DNA of 64,000 bases from Maylandia zebra (taxonomy: Eukaryota > Chordata > Actinopteri > Cichliformes > Cichlidae): contig NC_135178.1 in the NCBI RefSeq assembly GCF_041146795.1, positions 4,594,844 to 4,658,843 of the forward strand. The letters run 5' to 3'. Below are positions 1 to 14,100 of this stretch, in pieces. The notes beneath the pieces are model-generated. The model ran no database searches. It saw nothing but the letters and a program-made list of their open reading frames with translations, and was not told the DNA's origin. Position 1 is the stretch's first letter; each line of letters opens with the position of its first letter. Position numbers and translations under genes: made by a program.

Positions 1-276
1 AAACCAACTTGCACCGAAATGCTGGTAGAAATATTAAATGGTTCCTGTTTCAAACTGAAACTTCCTGAAACTTCAACTACCCAGTGAGGACTTATGAATC
101 AGATTCCTGGAATAAATGAAATTGATGTTCCTGGAACTGAATTCAGTCCACGGTCTATCGGGAAAAATTGCATTTAGGGGAACATCATAAGCCTTCTATT
201 CCCTGGGAAAAGTTGTTGTGGTTGGAAAAGTTCTTTGTGTGATTTGGGAGCCAGTTAAGAGAGTGCAGGGAGGGAG
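1..276. other. 3' flank of kiaa1671, no gene seen
   Basis: I see no coding exon, RNA gene or clear repeat in this short stretch. It is AT-rich and ends at the 8-bp GGAGGGAG target-site duplication (269-276) of the hAT element that follows. Confidence 0.5.
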
Positions 277-2099
277 TAGGGCTGCCACAAATTTTGATAG
301 ACGACTAGTCACCGATTATTTTTGCAATTAGTCGACTAATCAGATCATCATCCATTGGACGTAAAACGTACAGCTTATTGCACCAGCAGCATCTGCTCTT
401 ATATAACTATCATTAGCTTACAGCTTTAAGTGTTTAAGGTCTGTGCTAACTAAAAATAAAGACAAGATGATAGTTTATTAAATTTTAATGAAATTTGCAG
501 ATTGTTTCGGTGAAGTTTAATAAACTCCTTGCTATCTAAAATATAACAGGACACCGGAGTAAATTCTCCAGCATCTCACACTTCTGATAATCAGCTGTCT
601 GCTTGACGTTTATTCAGCTGTGTAAAAACTATAACTTTAATCTCAGCCAAACCGATTTACTCAGGAACAAATAAAATACTAAAAAAAGCCAAACAATAAC
701 ATTTTTAACTTATCTAAGTGACTTAGATATCATGTTTAACCTGAGTAGCGAAAGACGGCGGTGGGTTTGAAAACGATTTGCCAGGAGTCTGGTGTTCTCA
801 CGGCTCTAGTTAGCCTTGCCCCCGGCTAACTATCGAGCTAGTGGGTAACGGACGTCTCTGAAAATGTCGGGGCGCTTTTGAGAATATGTGGTGTCTTGAT
901 AAACTGAGCAGATATTTGAGGTTTACACAGCTACATTCTCGCCTGAAATATGTTAAACATTTATTTTGTGACCCAGAAAGAATAATAAGAGTAATATTAA
1001 AACTAACCAGCTGCCGCCATTGTTGGAAACTGAGCATGTCACTACCCGATCCGTACCGGAAACCCGATCGGTACCCCGTATGCGCGAAAGGTTTCTACTT
1101 CCGGTCGTAGCGTTTTACGATAGTTATGGGTCAGAGTATCTGTTAAGAATAACAAGTATATCCTAAAATGTTTGCAATAATGAAGCATTTCAGTACAATG
1201 TAGACAAAATCGAAAAATAAAAATAAAGTTACGGATCAGGACTCTCCGATCCTTACTGCGCATGTGCAGATGTTTTCTTCTTCTTCTTCTGTTCGTTTAA
1301 TGGCAGTTTACTCCCCAGTGAACGAGGATACCGCCACCTGCTGACCGAGCGAATAAACCCTATTATAAACTGAATTAGCGTCATTACAAACATGTGTTAA
1401 ATCTGATTTAGCGATAGTCGAGTGTGTTTATGCTTGTCTGTGAGGAGAGGATTGTTGGAATAGTGATGATGATGTGCGCTATCACTGTCAATTGTCAGTA
1501 AACACTTAATCTGGCTGATGAATCTACACGTGAGATATTACAAAGTCTGCATTATTAACTCTGTCATTAGGCGCCATTCTTCTTATTTTACGGCGCTGTT
1601 TCTCAATCGGGGGACGCTCTCTGTTGAGGAGAAAAGCATGAATTTCTTTGTATACGGATTATCCATTGTTTAAATGTCCCGGGCAGTCGAAAAGGAGGCA
1701 GAGCTGTTGAGAAATGCTAGGAGCTAACTGGCCGCTAACCGTATCATTCAAATATATTGAATGACGCAATGTTGGCAAAGAGAGGAAGTGACGTAAGATT
1801 TGCGCATCGGGGTACCGATCGGGTTTCCGGTACGGATCAGGTAGTGACAGAGCAGGGCTGCCCTATGAATTCTGGGACACAGCTTCTTCTTCGGGGTTTA
1901 ACGGCAGCTGGCATCCTTGTACATGCAGTGCTGCCATCTTCTGTTTCAGTCCGTTATTACACTCTTAAATCCTACTACTTATTCCTGTGTCTTTTGGGAT
2001 CTTACAAAGCTTCAAACGACGTGTCGACTATTAAATCAGTCGTCGACGATTTTGATAGTCGACGTAATCGTGACTAGTCGACTAATCGTGGCAGCCCTG
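277..2099. mobile_element. non-autonomous hAT-superfamily DNA transposon
   Basis: The ends form terminal inverted repeats: TAGGGCTGCCAC at the left and GTGGCAGCCCTG at the right. They are followed inward by a shared GATTAGTCGAC-type subterminal repeat. A perfect 8-bp duplication, GGAGGGAG, flanks it at 269-276 and 2100-2107, and 8-bp target-site duplications are the hallmark of hAT elements. There is no transposase reading frame, so it is a MITE-like derivative. Without the nested insert at 1037-1849 it would be about 1.0 kb. It lies just 3' of the kiaa1671 stop codon (2186), so it probably contributes to that transcript's 3' end. Confidence 0.85.
1037..1849. mobile_element. second transposon nested inside the hAT element
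   Basis: A terminal inverted repeat of about 40 bp starts TGTCACTACCCGATCCGTAC at 1037 and returns in reverse complement ending at 1849, with one or two mismatches. The pair GAGCA flanks it at 1032-1036 and 1850-1854, a possible 5-bp target-site duplication. The interior (813 bp in all) holds no credible transposase. The superfamily is not assigned. It is younger than the hAT copy it interrupts. Confidence 0.7.
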
Positions 2100-2185
2100 G
2101 GAGGGAGGTGAACTTTTGAGAGACTCTAGATTAAAGGCATGTATGGACAACAGAACTGCACTTTGGAGTCTGCATATCTAGAACC

Positions 2186-5100
2186 TTATTCATTCATGAG
2201 CAGTAATGAGTAGTAACCTGTGGAGTCTCTGTAGAGCCAGTCCTCAGTGGTTCCTCCCTCACCCTCTGCTTGTGCAGCACTCTGACGTGTAGCCCTGGTG
2301 GGTCGTGTCCGCGGCGCTCGTTTCTTCCCCAGCTGGGCTCTAGAGCGGAGCACGCTGGTATCTAACAGGGTGGTCGGAGCCTGGATATCAAAACACAAAA
2401 AGAAAACACGAGACAAAATGTATAAACACAGCATAATAAAGAAGACGTGTGTCACCATAGTGAAGACAGAGCAGACTTTACTGACTTAAACCGGCTCATT
2501 TGGTAACGTTCAAAAGGATTGAGCTGTGTTTAGCACTTACGTCAGGGAAAGAGAGCGGCTGGCTCTCAGGTGGGGATGAGGGAGGGAGGCCATCCAGACT
2601 GCTGCTTTCAAATGGTGAAGCAACATCACCTGGTGTGTGTGCTGGAGTTGGCTTTTTCGGTGAAGGACTGAGATTACTTTCTGAGCTGGGAGTCGCAGGT
2701 GTCAGACTGTCGATGATTAGCATAAACAAGATCTTTGAAACGTCTGAAAACAGCTGCGTGGATTAAGTAACCACAGGATCTCATCATTTCATCAAAACCA
2801 TGACAACAGTGAAAACAGTGAACCCTAGTAAAGTGAACTGTGTAGAGTGTGTGTTCAGACTTTTAAGAACTTACTCTCCTTTATTATTATCATCAGTGCT
2901 CAGTATTTTTGTGATGTTATGTTCTGACCACATGAGGTCAGTAATGGATCGCAAAGTAATGCAATGAAGCGAGAAGAACAATCTGTTGTTCCACCTGAAG
3001 TTATTTCAGCTCCGCTGTGGGTTTCTATTAAACCTTTACACACATTTCACTCCTGCATGCTGTTGCTACATAGGCAATATTTATTGGATTACATCATGTT
3101 TGGATTTCGTCTTTTTTAAGGTAAACGATCTTTTGTGTTGTTGAATGGGCCGCTGATTTTCTGGTCTTCTTCAAACATTATCACCATAGCATTTAATCAT
3201 TTTGGATCAACTTGTTTGATTTTATTTAAGATCTTTAATAAACTTTTTATTGTGCTATTATGCTAACTAAAGTTCTTCTTTCATCAGGCTTTAATCATTT
3301 ATAAACAAAAATGACACTGATTTGTCAGAGTCGAACATTTTATAGATTGTGACTTATTAAACATCTCAGCTCAGGCGGTGCAATGTCAGCAAACATATGA
3401 AGAGATTAATGCGTCAGGGTTTAAAAAAAAAATCACTCTGCCTTTCATTCTAATCCGCTGGTCTCGCAATGGCAGCCGTTTGTCTTTGGGTGGTGTGTGG
3501 CCTTCAGTCTCAAAAGGCCACGCCTTTTCAGGTGTGGATAAAGCTTGTGCCTGTGGAGACTTGACTGGTCATCACTCTATTGCTGCTTGAACTCTTGACT
3601 CCTGGTTTTAATGTAGGATTATTAATAATTAAAAATAAAACTCCCTTTTGTCTGATGCTGATCTTAAAGCACATGTCTGTTTATAAAAATCATCTTTCCC
3701 ATTTCACTGCTTCCAAAGTGTTTTGAATTAACATTTTACAGTGCAGTCTCACACAGTCGTACAAGTATTGGCCATATCTTTGTTTGTTTGTTTTAAATCA
3801 GGGATGTCATGTACACATTTACTCCTTCTGATACCTTAATATGAGAAGGAGAAGAGCAATTTCAGCAGGACATCTCAGTATTTTGTACATGATAAAGTAA
3901 TGCTGATGTAGGAAACAAAAGAAATTTATCTGAATGACTTCAATTGTAAGAAATACATGTTCTGGTAGCTGTAGCTCATCACAGAAAATGTCATTTCTAA
4001 AAAATGTGTGTATCCATTGTAACAACAGAACTTTCTGTAATAAAATAGTGATATAATAATGCAGTTAAAAGTTCAAAATGTATGTCTTCCTTCACATTTT
4101 CCAAAGCTGTGTAGTGAGGCAGGAGTAGGGATGGGTACCGGTGTCCGGTGTTCTGACATAAACGGTAGTAACCAGACCGAAAAGCAGCGCACATTTCGGT
4201 GCTTTATTTCGGTGCTTTTTTTTCCTGAGCTGTGATACACTTTAGATTCTAGCCAATCATTTTACGTTTCCGAGGATAGTAGGCGGGGCCAGGTACGTAC
4301 GTTCTGTTAGAGCAGAGCTACAGATTAAAAATGTCCAAGGCGAAGCGGTCAAAAGTCTGGCTGTACTTCACAGCAAAATATGCAAACTCAGCAGCAACAA
4401 GTGCTTTAAGCTGATACTGTGATACTGTCAAAGGAGGTAACACCTCAAATCCGATGAAACACCTGGCGACGCATAGCGTTTTTTTTAAAAGCCCAGAAAT
4501 GCGCCGTATTTGATAGCTTGCTGTGAGACCTCACACCGAGCACATCTACTGTGGGTGGGTTGCCTGTTATGCAACATCCTCCAAAAACACGAAGAGGAGA
4601 GTCCTGGCCCCTAGCCCTGCCAGTGTAGCAGAAATGATGACGGATGATGGTGGCAGCAGCCGTTCTTCTCTGCGTGAGTAGCTAATTTACGTTGAGTAGG
4701 CTAACCACGTTATTACATTAATGCATGTAAGGTGAACTAGCAAACATCATCATAGCTACATGCGGCTGTCCTCTTGTTTGATGGCAGATGCTCCCTTCAC
4801 CCTGGCTAAAAAGGCTAAAATGACCAAAGAAAAAGTGGAAAACAGTTAAACATGAGAGGTTTTGGACAAAGTTTGTGTTTTTTCCATTGTTTAAGCACTG
4901 CTTCCAGCCAAGAGTGATACCATATATGCCCCATAGCTGCAGAAAAGGCTAACATTGTTATCTTTTTACAAAAAACAGCTGAACATGAGAGGTTTTTGGA
5001 CCAGTTTGTGTTCTCCATTCTTTAAACACCGGTTTGAGCACCGTTTGAGCACCGGCACCGTTTCAAAAGTACCGATTTGGCACCGGTATCGGATAAAACC

Positions 5101-8100
5101 TAAACGATACCCATCCCTAGGCAGGAGTGTTGGCCAGCCCAACCCTGGCCTCTCTTCTAAGTTAGTTGTTTTGAAGTAGCCTAGACATTTTTAATTTACC
5201 TAGTTTAGTTGTATTTGCATGTCATTTTTATTGTATATTTACCTATCATCAGTGCGTAGTCCCGTCTCCCAGGTCCCATACTGACTGTCAGTCTCACGGA
5301 CCGGTGTTTCTGAGCCCTTCACCTCCTCTTCACCACTGACACTTTGCTTCTGCTGTACCTAGGGGAAAAAACAGAAGAGCAATGAATGATGACAACCAGC
5401 TTGAGAGACATGAATAGCTAAAAATCAGTGGGGTGCAGTGAACAAGTCTTTAATATCTGTGGACCATTCACATCCCTAATAGGAAGCCAAGCAACAAAAC
5501 ATTAATGAATGATAAAGTGTAATAGTAGCTAATTGACATCATAACTAAAATTACTTCTGAAGAGCACACAGTGTTGCTGATAGAGCAGCATGCTGCTGAG
5601 CTTGAGCAGCCACCAGTGGTAAGACGGGTAATGGAAGGTGAAGGGATGAGTTAATGGAGACAGAACCAGAGTGGGGACAGAGATGGTGGTGGGCGGCTGG
5701 GTGATCGAGTGTGTTTTTTCTGCCTACTGAACCATGCCTCTTTTAATGAGGCGGGCACAGAGGACATACTGTCTCAAACCCACACGGAGCTCACAGAGGC
5801 AGAAGAACTGATAAGCCTGGCCTATATAGAACAAAACAATAGAAAATCGTTCTGTCCTCAGATGTTGCCTAAGGGCTGGACAAAGAAATCTGATACACCT
5901 GGCTCTGTAATTGCCCAGGCCCCTTAACAGCGAGAGCAGCTCAGTAGTTGTGCTTATATGAGCACGGAGGGCAGATTAGAGCACTCGTACTTGAAGCTTT
6001 GTGAATGTTTTCTTTGTGTATATAAGAGCAGAGACGCAGGGGTGCTGCAAAACAGGTGTAAGAATGAGCACATGAGGAAGAGTGTGACTGTGTGAAATTC
6101 TGATTGAGGGAAAACAAAACAGCTGAAGAAAGTGTGAGAGTGAGGAAAAAACACAGGACATCATTCATCAGCGAAGCCCTTCCCAACAGGAAAAGTGAAA
6201 ACAGCCAGAATGGCATTCAACAATACTCCCTGCATCTGAGAAAGCACTTGGTACTTCAGCATAACCTCTTCTCAAGGACTTACAGCACCAACACTTAACC
6301 TTAAAAACTGCATATCTGAGTCCTGAGTGACTCTGATACAGAAGCAAAGATAAAAAATGCACACACTGCCTGGGCAGAGCCAGTAAAATGTTTCACTTCT
6401 CTGGTCTACAACGATCATAATCCAGCATGTGAAGCTACAAATATGGAGATTCTGGAGTTTTGATTGTGAAAGCTTCCAGCTACACTTGCTGATATTATGT
6501 CATCTTTCAGTTTTACCCTCACATGTTGCTGTACACTGCTATCACTGCAGGCAAATAGGCCTTGTAAAGTTCTGGTGATAAAAATTCCAATCCAATGTGT
6601 ACATGTGTGCTATTCAACCTAAACACGCCCAGAACACTCCCTCAGCAGATCAGTGCAGAGGTCGAACACTGCCTTTGCTGGAACATGTTGTAGTGAGCAG
6701 TCTTTACACAGGTACTTATGGCAGGGTGCTCAAAGCAGAGGTTGTAAAGCTGTTTAGAGGCTCATTCATAATCTCTTAGCTTTTATTATTCAGTACAATA
6801 GCAGCTTTCAACCAGCCTTGGTAACTGAACTTTAGCTGGAGTCTTTCTGTGTCTTTTTCTGACTTAAATCTCCATCAATCAACAGACAGTGCCAGGTTAG
6901 ACAGATGTACTGGTTAAACACCCAAAACAAACAATGCCACATATATAAAAAAAAGGAAAAAAAATATCCACTATGGCTGTTAATTACCTTTGCTGAATGA
7001 ACACTCACAGGTGCAACCTTTGCAGTAATCGTGGAAAAGATGAAGGAAACCGACTGAACTGACAGGTCTAGCAGCTATAGCTCTCAGGAGGAAGGCTTTT
7101 CCTTAATAACATTAGCAATAGCCAACTTCCTCTGGACAGGAAGGGTGTGTCAGGGGAAACAACATAACAAAGCCCGGATGAATGGATGGATGAAGGAAAG
7201 AAAAGGCTGATCACTAAATATGTCTGACTGACAATCTGCGGAGGAAGGGGCTGGAGCAGGGCCTTGGAAACTTTTTGATAGTGCACCGGCTGCCGATTGC
7301 AGCAGTGACTGTTACGTCCTCAGCAGTTAACTGAAAGGCGAGTAGCTGCAGTGCTGTTTCTTGAAAAGGGAAGGGCTCTGTTACCTCATGGTCTGACATC
7401 AGGGGCAGAGATCTTTCGATATAGTCATTCTATTTACATAAACAGTGTCTAAGATACAAGCTTGTACCACAATTTGATGCTATCGAGGAATGTGTATGTG
7501 TATTTCAGGATGACTATCATTGTCCATCTTATATATGTCAGGGTAATAAAAGCCCTAAAAACACATTCAATCACACTTACAGCACTCACCGCTCCATTCT
7601 CATCTGCTTCAATCCCTCTGGCCTTGGTGGAGTGGGAAAATATGCCTGGCGGGCACTCATGTACACCCCAGCAATCAATATCAATATCCTAAAAGATATT
7701 CAAAACAACTGCTCCCGTGAGCACTAATCTCATGCCAGCAAATGGGCTTTAGCCGCATGTCAGAAGTTTTACATTACGAGAAACCGTACAAGGAAAACAG
7801 AACAGTGCTGTATATATTTTTCATTACACAAGTGTTGCATACAGACGAGGTCTCGCCGTCGTACAAAGCAGTTCGTAAGAACAGAGAGAAGAATGTAAGA
7901 AACCTGACTTGGCTTAAGATTTCAGCTCAGAGTGTGCTGAACCTGACTTAGAGGATTACTTTCAGTCTGGGGTTTGTTTTTCTGGTTTGCAAACAGGAAG
8001 ATTGTTTGAGATCAAATGTGTTTCCCTTCAGCGTGTATACATGCTTACATCTTGTAAATTTCAGAAACTGCTACATACATGTTGAAAAATAAAGCAGAAG

Positions 8101-11100
8101 TGCCTAAAATTTGAGTTTCCTGAATAGGCCTTTGTGTCTGCCTCTTAAAGGGAATCCTCCCGTATATACAAAAAAAACAACCAACTTTCTTCCTTTGTGA
8201 AAAGTGTACTTGAAGTGTTAATGTACTTTTTTTTTAAATATTTCGCCCTTTCAAACTTTATTACTGCTTAAAGGTTGCATTATTACAGGTGTGGCTACTC
8301 TGAGTGACAGGTGGGTGCCAACAGATTCAGTTAGCACTGCTAGCTGTCTGCCAAGAGTCACCTGAGATGTTATGAGTCACTGAACTGGTTGTCTCAACCA
8401 TGTTGGCTTTTTAGAGCTATTTTATTGCAGTCAATAAATAAAAAAATGTTGTTTATGAAGCAGTTAACTGCACCAACAGCCCACACAAGTGATTGAAGCG
8501 ATTGAAATTCTGGCAGTAATTTCCATGTATCTATTACGGTGCAGTTCTTGCTTGACAGATAAAGGGTTTTAAGGACAGATGTTGTCTTAAAAATCCACTA
8601 TTCTGATTATAAAAATAAATAAACTGGTCATACTCTATTGGTAACCAGCCTTAGTTAGTGGGTGATAACTCATTAGATGGTCACTTCAGGCTCCTAAACA
8701 CCTACACGGGAAAGACCATAATGTCTAACATCAAGGCAAAGCAATGGGTGATGTGGTTACGTTCAACTCTCCAATTACAGTCTGTGGTGGCCACATTCGT
8801 ACCACTTTGGTATAAAACATACTATGTTTTCACAAATCACAATTTTAACTCAGAGCAGTTTATATTTACATAAAATCTGTTATAACAGAAATTGCATATC
8901 AGAGTACTTAGTCAGGGGCTTTGGAAACCGATCATTTTGGGAAGTCATCTGAGATTACAAGTGACTTCTAGCTATGAGATGTCAGAGCAGAACCGTTTGT
9001 TTATACTACCACAGCTATTCTGAAAATCATGGAGCACTGATTCAACTCCTTATAATGAGACCTGCAAAGAAATCACTCTCAAAATAGGAGAATGAAAAGT
9101 TTAAAAAAAATAAAAAAAATAAAACTTTACTTTCTGATTAACCAGTTGGCCGGTTTTCTGGATGAGTATATCAACAATAAACATTATATTGGTATCATTT
9201 CTGCTATTGATTTGAACTGGCAAAAATAAATGAATAGATCAAAACAACAATTACGTATAACTGTAATATGCAGCTCACACCTCAGACAACGGACCAAAAA
9301 CGTGTCACAAACAGCAGAGACAGCTTGAATAGGGCACGAAACTAAAGCCTTGTGTCTAGATGTGCTAGTGGTAATGGCTTTTTCAACCGTCTTCAGTTTC
9401 TCTGTGCTCTGGGAGAAATGTGTAGTTCCAGTTTTCAAATCCACTGCCTCCTCTCATCAATTCAATAGCTTTCAATCATTAGGGATCATTTACTGTCATT
9501 TACTGAGTCAGTGGGAGCGGACGCCGGACGCTACTCCCACAGACCACAAAAACAGTTGCTGATGTGTAGAACTAACTTTAGACATGGTAACACAACTAAT
9601 AGCAACACAGATCTCATGAAAACACCTCTTATCTTTAGGTGCTGTGACTCATGAGGTGTTGGACAGCAGTTGAGCAAACAGGCGTCGACATGAATATAGG
9701 AACAACTTCACTGCAAGGCACACGTCCCTCAGGGACTTTTAAATCTGTCCTTCACGCAGACCAGGTTACAAGGGACAGAAATTATGTACAAATAAATAAA
9801 CAATTATAAAATATAGACATATTTTACAATTTCAGTGTTTATCAGCCCCTTTCTCAGTTCTTGTGTCTAATTATATCACTTGAAGAACAGGTAGCACAAC
9901 GGATTTGCTAATCAAAGAGAGACAAACACTACGCTGTTCCAAAGAAAACAAGATGGAGATGAGAATAATCCACAAAAATCGACAGATGAGAAGCAGCAGG
10001 GCTGTGCATCAGGCAGCATGTGGTTAAGTTCTTCACATGTTTGGCTAGAGACCAAATACTTGATGAAGGAGCAGCAGTTAATACAGTGACATGGACATAG
10101 CTATGAAATGACTTGAATGCCACTTGTGCTTTATTTATCACCAACAGATGTAAAAGTAAAACTTATGAGTCACATTAGTGCCTCATCTCTAGATACACGA
10201 TTCACTGTTTGCAAAACCATCAGCGATGAAAGTTGGAATCAGTGCTTCCCTGCTATGTTTCTGTACTTAAAGTGTGTGTGTATGTGTGGCGTCTTACAGC
10301 AGTGGGGGTGTTGGGTGCCGTGCGTCTGCGTAAGGACAGGCGTTGCTGGCTGCGCAGAGAAAACCTGCGGAAGGACTCCCTGCTGCGGGAGGCCAGGGAG
10401 CGCAGGGAGTTGGTTCTCTTGAAGTCCCCAGTATCGTCCTCTCCCCTGCCTCCCCTCTCCGCCGAGGTGGACAAAAAGCTGAGTGCCCCGTGAAGGGAGC
10501 GACGCACATTTCCCACCCATCCTGACACCTGAGATTGAGCTACTGACAGCTTGCCCCCGAGATACTCCATCACAACCAACCAACGAGGGGACCTGCTGTG
10601 TCTGAACGGAGCCCGTGAGCTAAGCTGGGACTCTTGTTGTTGCAGCAGGAGCAGCAGCAGGGAATCATTAGAGTCTAGTTATGCTGGAGAGGTGGCAGTC
10701 CAGGGATGGTGGCCTATGTATTCAGTGACGCATGTTGCAGGGTCAGTACTGCAGCAGTGTATAAGGTGACAGAGAAAATGACAGAGCTCAGCAGGCTTAA
10801 TGTAATGATGCTGTTGCTTACAGCACTGTAGCACAGATGATGTCTGAATGTTACAGGAGAGAAAATCTACCCAGTTTCTTTACTCAGTGTCCTTTCTGCA
10901 GTGCAGTCCCACTTTAGATGTCAGCACTCTTGTTTCAAGGCTCCAGGCTGTCGGCATTAAGTGGATTGTGAAGCTTTCTAATGTCTATTTCGATGCTTAC
11001 AAGATATGTCTGCTGTGATATTCCTAGCACAACACCCAAGTGGGCATATAAAGGTTAGGAAAGGTCACCACTTAATATAAGTTTTACTGAAACACTGCTA

Positions 11101-14100
11101 CACTGTCTTCCAACAGGTTCTCTAGCTTAAAGAACACAAATCACTACTAAAAATAATCAAGTACAAAAACAATGAGCACTAATGATAAAATCACCTCAAT
11201 ATACTCTGTTTGGCCAAACGTTCACTTATCTCAGTGCTCTGCGAGACCTCTGCCAATTCACCGGGTGAGAGCTTCTCTGTCCTCATGTGAGCCTAAATTA
11301 TAGCCGACCTGACGCACACTCTCGCAGCTGGTGTTGAGCTTTTTCTCCCGAAACATGGCTCTGATTAAAAGTTGTTAAATCCACCCACCCTTCCAACAAG
11401 GCTACATCTTCATACTGCACACAACTATTGTATCTTCCGGCAAAAAGCTGCAAGCAGAAATGGTGCAGGGCAGCTGGTGGCAAAAAGAAAGCTGCTGTAG
11501 TCATTCGTATTCCATGAGGAAAACCAGAGGGCAACCAATGCACCGCCGCAAAGAGGAAACTGAAGAGAGAGCTGTGGTAGAGAGGTCAGATCCAGAGAAA
11601 GGAATTTTTTTTTCTTCCCTCCCCTCGCCTTTTTCTGCAGGTATGGGCAGGTAGGAGAAAATGCGTCAGCCAAGCTGCTCTCTATAGTGAGTGTTACAGG
11701 ACTCACCGTCAAGGAGAAACTGGGTGGAGAGAGGGAGTGTGGGACAGAGCCAAAGACAGCGAGACAGAGAGCAAGAGCGAGGCAAAGAGAGGGAATGGGA
11801 GGTCCGTGATTCAGAACAGAGGGGGGAGAAGGGAGGGTGATATATGTTCTGCGGTGCTCTGTCGCTCCAGCTTGATTCAGCTGCAGGAAACATAAGTGGA
11901 GTGACACAGCCAGGACAGCAAGCATGCAGACAACATGTAGAAGGAAAGAAAAAATAGAGACGAGGTTGAGTGTGTGAGCAGAGAGAGAAAGCTGCAGAGA
12001 AAGTAAGGTTTGTGATACAATCAGACAGGAATGAGGACAAGTGTATGTATTACATTAAGAGAAAGCTATCAGTAGATAAATTGGACGGGCACAAAAGAGA
12101 CAAGACAAAAGACAGGTGTGGCTCCAGGCAAGTGGGATTGCACTGTATGCACATCAACCAGTTTGTCTGCGCAACGTGGCCAAAACCACCAATCACAACA
12201 GGCAACTCAGTGTTTGTTTAAATCTCACCCAGAGTCGGAGTCATGCAAACACCACAACAGACAAGGAAAGAATAACACTTCCTGACACATGCTGCTCACT
12301 TCAGCCACCTTCTGCCAGTGAACTTGTACCTTAAATAAAGACATAGTGGGCCACTCTGACACACTTCAGAGACTTAACCTGGGAGCAAACTGAGGCAGAG
12401 GGGTTCCTAAAATCTGGATCTCTGTCCACATGTGCCCCCTACAGGTAATCTGATTAACAATTCTTTGAAGTGCTCTGCTAAAGATTTCAATAGCATAGAA
12501 ACTCTCACATACCTTTCCCTTCCAATTTACTGCCACACACGAGTATTTCAACAAAAAAAACCTTTAACCTTCTATCTCCTTTAATACTTTATTAATATTT
12601 AGTCCTCACACCTTAATTACCATATCTTCAAAATTACATGTACACCTAAGGAAAATACTCAATACTGAGTACCATTTTCATTTTATCATTAGCTGTAGCC
12701 ACTACCTGCTACCTAATGATAACAAGTGGCTAATCAAGCTGCTAACCCTTGATTAGCTGCTTGATAACAAGTGGCTAATCAAGTGTGGCTTAAGTAGAAG
12801 TACAGCTACTTCTACTAATAGTGTTAAAAATACTCTGGTGAAAGCACCAATTCAACTTTACTTAAGTAAGAGTGAAAAAGTACAAGCTCTGAAATATATT
12901 CGGTGTAAAAAGTAGCTCGCTTGTATTGTTTACAAGGCTTCTATGTATTATTTTTCCCTCTATTTATGTTCAAATCACTTTAATGTCGTGAGGACATGCA
13001 GTGACTTTCCCCTAAAGTAATGAGCCTGTTTTGAAAGTGTAAGGAGTAGAAAGTCAAAAGTTAAGGATTAAAAAGCAAAACGTTGTCAGAAAAATAACAG
13101 ACAACTTTTTTCAAGTACACATAGAGTCCTAAAAAATTCTACTTAAGTACTGTAACAAAGTATTTGCACTTTGTTATTTTCCACAATGCTAATAGTTAAG
13201 TTGTTTAAATATTAATAGTCAATATTCTCTTAATATTTAAGTAAAATTATAATATTTATAGTTTTTATCTATTTCTCCAAGATAAAGTATTACATTAAGT
13301 ATTTTGGTCATACCAGCAAATTTATAATGAAAAGCACACAGTTTTAATATTTGAAGCTTCCTTGATTGATATTATTCAGACTATTAGTTTTAAAAGAAAG
13401 ATTTAAAGACAAGGAAGTGATACAATAAAACATGAAACATCTAACAATCAACATATTATTGATGTCTTTTTGACCAAATATTCCTCATCGTAGTACTGAA
13501 AACGATCTGCTAGGAAGTGACTCATCTCTTCCCCTCTTCTGACCTCATCGGTCTTTACTCAGCCAGGAACCCAACCAGCAACAACAGGAAGAAGGTGAAA
13601 TAGGATGCGGCTAATGTACATACAGTCTACTGTATATGATATGAACCAAGAGTTCCTACAGCCCTATACGAGAAGACGCGCACGGCTGATGGAGACACAT
13701 TCAACATGAGTGGTGCTGTCACTTACCCAGAGGCAGTAAGGAGTGAGACAACATGACCACATGTACAACACAGCTCTCTGCCCGGTGCCCATCTCCGCTC
13801 TGCTGCACTCACCAGCCTCAGACCCTCACACTTAAACCAGTGATGTCACCACCCTACTATTACTTCATGTCTCTGAGTCTATGGTGAATACAATTTGAGG
13901 AAAGTAGTCATTTCAGATGTCCAGCAACGCCCACATATTTGGCTTTAAACACTATCTGTGATATTTTACATATGCTAAACATCTTAACTAGATTTAAGAA
14001 TCTGCCTATGGGTTTTTTTTATCATTACTAAATACTTTTTTTTTTTTAAAGTCATGCTCCTGCATATAAGCCTTAGTATTTGTGTTAATGATGCTCTGCT

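Noticed and set aside
10239-10583. 114-codon alternative frame over the short-isoform exon
   Set aside because: It does not join the next exon in phase, whereas the frame starting at the ATG at 10570 does.
11425-11925. 166-codon minus-strand open frame rich in Ser, Leu and Pro
   Set aside because: It has no recognisable domain, no fitting splice sites and low-complexity underlying AG-rich DNA. It lies in a kiaa1671 intron.
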